A DNA stretch of 64,000 nt, taken from contig NZ_RAPN01000001.1 of NCBI RefSeq assembly GCF_003610535.1, forward strand, positions 1,847,320 through 1,911,319. The letters run 5' to 3'. The DNA comes from Mangrovibacterium diazotrophicum. GTDB taxonomy: Bacteria; Bacteroidota; Bacteroidia; Bacteroidales; Prolixibacteraceae. Below, in pieces: positions 62,388 through 64,000 of this stretch; the stretch's first letter is position 1; each line of letters begins with the position of its first letter. The translations under genes and the position numbers were made by a program. The notes beneath the pieces were generated by a model, which saw nothing but the letters and a program-made list of their open reading frames with translations, had not been told where the DNA came from and did no database searches.

Positions 62388-63245
62388 ATGGATTTCGATT
62401 TTTCCAAATACTTTAATATCGCCAATCTCGACAAAATCATTCGGATTGCCATTTTAATTCTCATATCCGTCATCGTCATTCAAGGGGTGGCCTACCTGGT
62501 CAAGCGAAGTATCACTTATCGCCTGTCCAAACAATCCCGAATGATCATCAACCGCATCATCGTTTACACCGGTTATACCCTGCTCTCATTCATGGTACTG
62601 AAGGAATTAAACTTCGACATTACCGCGTTGTTTGGTGCTGCCGGAGTGGTTGGTATCATCATTGGTGTGGCCTCGCAAACCAGCATCGGCAACATCATCA
62701 GCGGCTTTTTCCTCGTATCCGAAAAGTCGTTCGAATTGGGCGATGTTGTGCGGATCGGCGATAAAGCCGGAACCGTTTACTCCATCGATTTGCTGAGTAT
62801 CAAAATCAGAACCTACGATAACCTATTGCTCCGGATTCCCAATCAAACGGTTATCAGCAGCGAACTGATCAACGTCACCCGCTTCCCCATCCGGCGCATG
62901 GACATTAATGTTGGTGTGGCCTACAAGGAAGATCTCCGGAAAGTCTTTGAAGTACTGAAAGAAGTGGCCCGCAAAAATCCGCTTTGTTTGGAAGAGCCGG
63001 AACCACTCATCCTGTTACAGGGTTACGGTGCCAGCAGTATTGATATTCTCTTCGCTGTTTGGTTTGAAAAGAACAACTTCCGGGATGTGAAGAACAGCGT
63101 TATCATCGACATCAAAGAAGCCTTCGACCGAGAAGGTATCGAAATTCCGTTCCCGCACGTCAGTCTTTATACCGGCGAAGCCACTAAGAACTTCCCGGTT
63201 GAGTTGGTGCAGAAAAAAGAAACTGTCGGAAAAAAGTCATCCTGA
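62388..63245 (+). CDS. MscS family mechanosensitive ion channel
   Basis: The 285-residue protein has an N-terminal helix set and the MscS pore region near residue 85: LFGAAGVVGIIIGVASQTSIG followed by NIISGFFLVSEKSFELGD, the family hallmark. The beta domain contains VVRIGDKAGTVYSIDLLSIK, and the C-terminal alpha/beta part follows. Such channels release solutes upon hypo-osmotic shock. It is the second gene of a two-gene unit with the DUF432-like gene and ends at a terminator that overlaps an operator-like palindrome. Confidence 0.94.
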   Translation: MDFDFSKYFNIANLDKIIRIAILILISVIVIQGVAYLVKRSITYRLSKQSRMIINRIIVYTGYTLLSFMVLKELNFDITALFGAAGVVGIIIGVASQTSIGNIISGFFLVSEKSFELGDVVRIGDKAGTVYSIDLLSIKIRTYDNLLLRIPNQTVISSELINVTRFPIRRMDINVGVAYKEDLRKVFEVLKEVARKNPLCLEEPEPLILLQGYGASSIDILFAVWFEKNNFRDVKNSVIIDIKEAFDREGIEIPFPHVSLYTGEATKNFPVELVQKKETVGKKSS

Positions 63246-63287
63246 CGATCATTACCAAACAAGCCCTGAAGGGATAAAATATATTCA

Positions 63288-63334
63288 AAAGGTGTTTTAA
63301 TTGACCAACTGGTCATTTTTAACACCTTTTTCTT
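63288..63334 (+). terminator. Terminator with embedded TetR-operator-like palindrome
   Basis: AAAGGTGTT (63288-63296) pairs with AACACCTTT (63321-63329), and the inner TGACCA-AC-TGGTCA (63302-63315) forms its own stem. A T-rich run follows. The inner palindrome shares TTGACCAAC with the operator-like site at 63361, 60 bases downstream. Confidence 0.7.
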
Positions 63335-63363
63335 TGATAAATCACTTCCAGGTTTTAACTTTG
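63333..63363 (+). promoter_or_regulatory. Bacteroidota promoter of the TetR gene
   Basis: TTTG at 63333-63336 (-33) and TAACTTTG at 63356-63363 (-7) are separated by 19 bases, the full Bacteroidota consensus layout. It is the best promoter in the window. Confidence 0.7.
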
Positions 63364-63380
63364 ACCAACCGTTCAGTCAA
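63361..63380. promoter_or_regulatory. Candidate TetR operator overlapping the tetR promoter
   Basis: TTGAC-CAACCGTTCA-GTCAA is an inverted repeat that starts within the -7 element and covers the expected transcript start. Many TetR-type regulators bind such sites near their own promoter and repress themselves. Confidence 0.6.
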
Positions 63381-63391
63381 AAATAAATTTT

Positions 63392-63988
63392 ATGCCTCGC
63401 ACTGAAGAACAATTCGAACAAATAAGAACCGAGAAGAAACAGAAAATCATGGAGGTTGCGCTGGAACTATTTGCAACCAACGGGTTTCATGCCACTTCTA
63501 TGAGCCAGATTGCCAAGCAAGCCGGAATTTCAAAAGGCCTAGCCTACAACTACTTTGAAAGCAAGAATGAGCTGCTGATCGAAATCATAGACATGGGCTT
63601 CAACGAGATTACCAATTTCACTTCTGTCAAACAAGATCAACTTGTTACTGAAGAAGAACTGATTGAATTCGTGGAAAGAAGTTTCGATCGGGTTGGTAAA
63701 GATATCAAGCACTGGAAGCTTTTTTATTCACTGATGCTTCAGCCTCATATCGTTGAAAATTTCAACGAACGCTATGCACAGGCGGCCGAACCATTCTTCG
63801 CCATGATCTACCAGTTTATCGCCTCCAAAGGTAACACGGATCCTGAAGGCGACCTGATGATCATTAGTATGATGATCGAGGGCGCTTTTTTATATGCGGT
63901 GGCTGCTCCGGGAATTTTCCCGCTGGAGCAAATGAAGCGCAAAGTCATCGACGGCATTTTCAGAATTGTAGAAACAGGAAAAAAATAA
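63392..63988 (+). CDS. TetR/AcrR family transcriptional regulator
   Basis: The 198-residue protein has the TetR DNA-binding domain at residues about 10-60 (VALELFATNGFHATSMSQIA, AGISKGLAYNYFESKNELL) and a C-terminal ligand domain. The operator and promoter just upstream suggest it represses itself and perhaps the following gene, which begins at the window edge. The C-terminal domain is not of a specific named class that I recognise. The start ATG at 63392 is 11 bases after the operator. Confidence 0.93.
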   Translation: MPRTEEQFEQIRTEKKQKIMEVALELFATNGFHATSMSQIAKQAGISKGLAYNYFESKNELLIEIIDMGFNEITNFTSVKQDQLVTEEELIEFVERSFDRVGKDIKHWKLFYSLMLQPHIVENFNERYAQAAEPFFAMIYQFIASKGNTDPEGDLMIISMMIEGAFLYAVAAPGIFPLEQMKRKVIDGIFRIVETGKK

Positions 63989-63992
63989 AACC

Positions 63993-64000
63993 ATGAAGCG
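63993..64000 (+). CDS. Possible start of the next gene, cut off by the window
   Basis: An ATG lies 4 bases after the TetR stop codon (ATGAAGCG) and would be the start of a downstream gene in the same operon. Only 8 bases are visible, so the product is unknown. TetR-linked operons often encode efflux components. Confidence 0.3.

Overview
The window comes from a Bacteroidota chromosome, most likely a marine or sediment Bacteroidales/Marinilabiliales relative (the family is an inference). The signs are SusC/SusD genes, a hybrid two-component (HTCS) regulator beside pectin-degrading genes, a GldF-GldG fusion, DUF4252 and DUF3857 proteins, abundant lipoproteins, weak Shine-Dalgarno sites and several promoters with the Bacteroidota -7 element TAnnTTTG. 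I saw no rRNA, tRNA, CRISPR array, transposase or prophage gene.

Layout. 1-1111: 5' end of a Cu/Zn superoxide dismutase lipoprotein gene and a universal stress protein. 1375-5612: molybdenum cofactor operon (MobB-like GTPase, moeA, a compact moaA, moaC, MOSC-MogA fusion), preceded by a structured leader that resembles the Moco riboswitch and ends in an intrinsic terminator just before the first gene. 5669-7362: subtilase lipoprotein and a small secreted protein. 7374-19793: pectin/rhamnogalacturonan utilization cluster: HTCS regulator, two GH28 enzymes, DUF4861, an esterase, GH43 and a rhamnogalacturonan acetylesterase, with no SusCD pair. 19849-26796: accessory genes (AraC regulator, pirin, YceI, small hydrolases, 2OG oxygenase, isochorismatase-like hydrolase, hemerythrin). 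26892-32865: signalling and stress block: REC-only protein, sigma-54 regulator, hybrid kinase with HPt domain, then three tiny genes including CsbD and an Lmo0937-like protein. 33339-37167: two DUF3857 proteins, one with a transglutaminase triad and one that appears to have lost the catalytic Cys. 37441-42868: BrkB/YihY and AI-2E-type membrane proteins, then an envelope/stress set (OmpA lipoprotein, beta-barrel, DUF1328, YtxH, structured RNA, universal stress protein). 42951-52323: mostly housekeeping genes on the minus strand (CPBP protease, 2H phosphoesterase, FAH-family enzyme, DnaQ-like exonuclease, dnaN, gldFG, lpxB, surE). 52943-59791: SusC/SusD pair and a ROK regulator. 59880-63988: ECF sigma factor, putative anti-sigma factor and DUF4252 protein, then a DUF432-like protein with an MscS channel, and an apparently autoregulated TetR gene.

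How the parts work together. The Moco genes cover cyclization of GTP, pyranopterin formation and adenylation/molybdenum insertion; moaD/moaE are not here. The pectin cluster can de-acetylate and depolymerize pectic chains, with the HTCS sensing a breakdown product (inference). The kinase/regulator block and the two groups of tiny membrane or stress proteins look like an envelope or general stress response. The best candidates for something new are the Moco-riboswitch-like leader (1389-1583), the multi-hairpin RNA with a 13-bp terminator stem (41855-41985), the active/degenerate DUF3857 pair, and the TetR operator-like palindrome built into a terminator (63288-63380).
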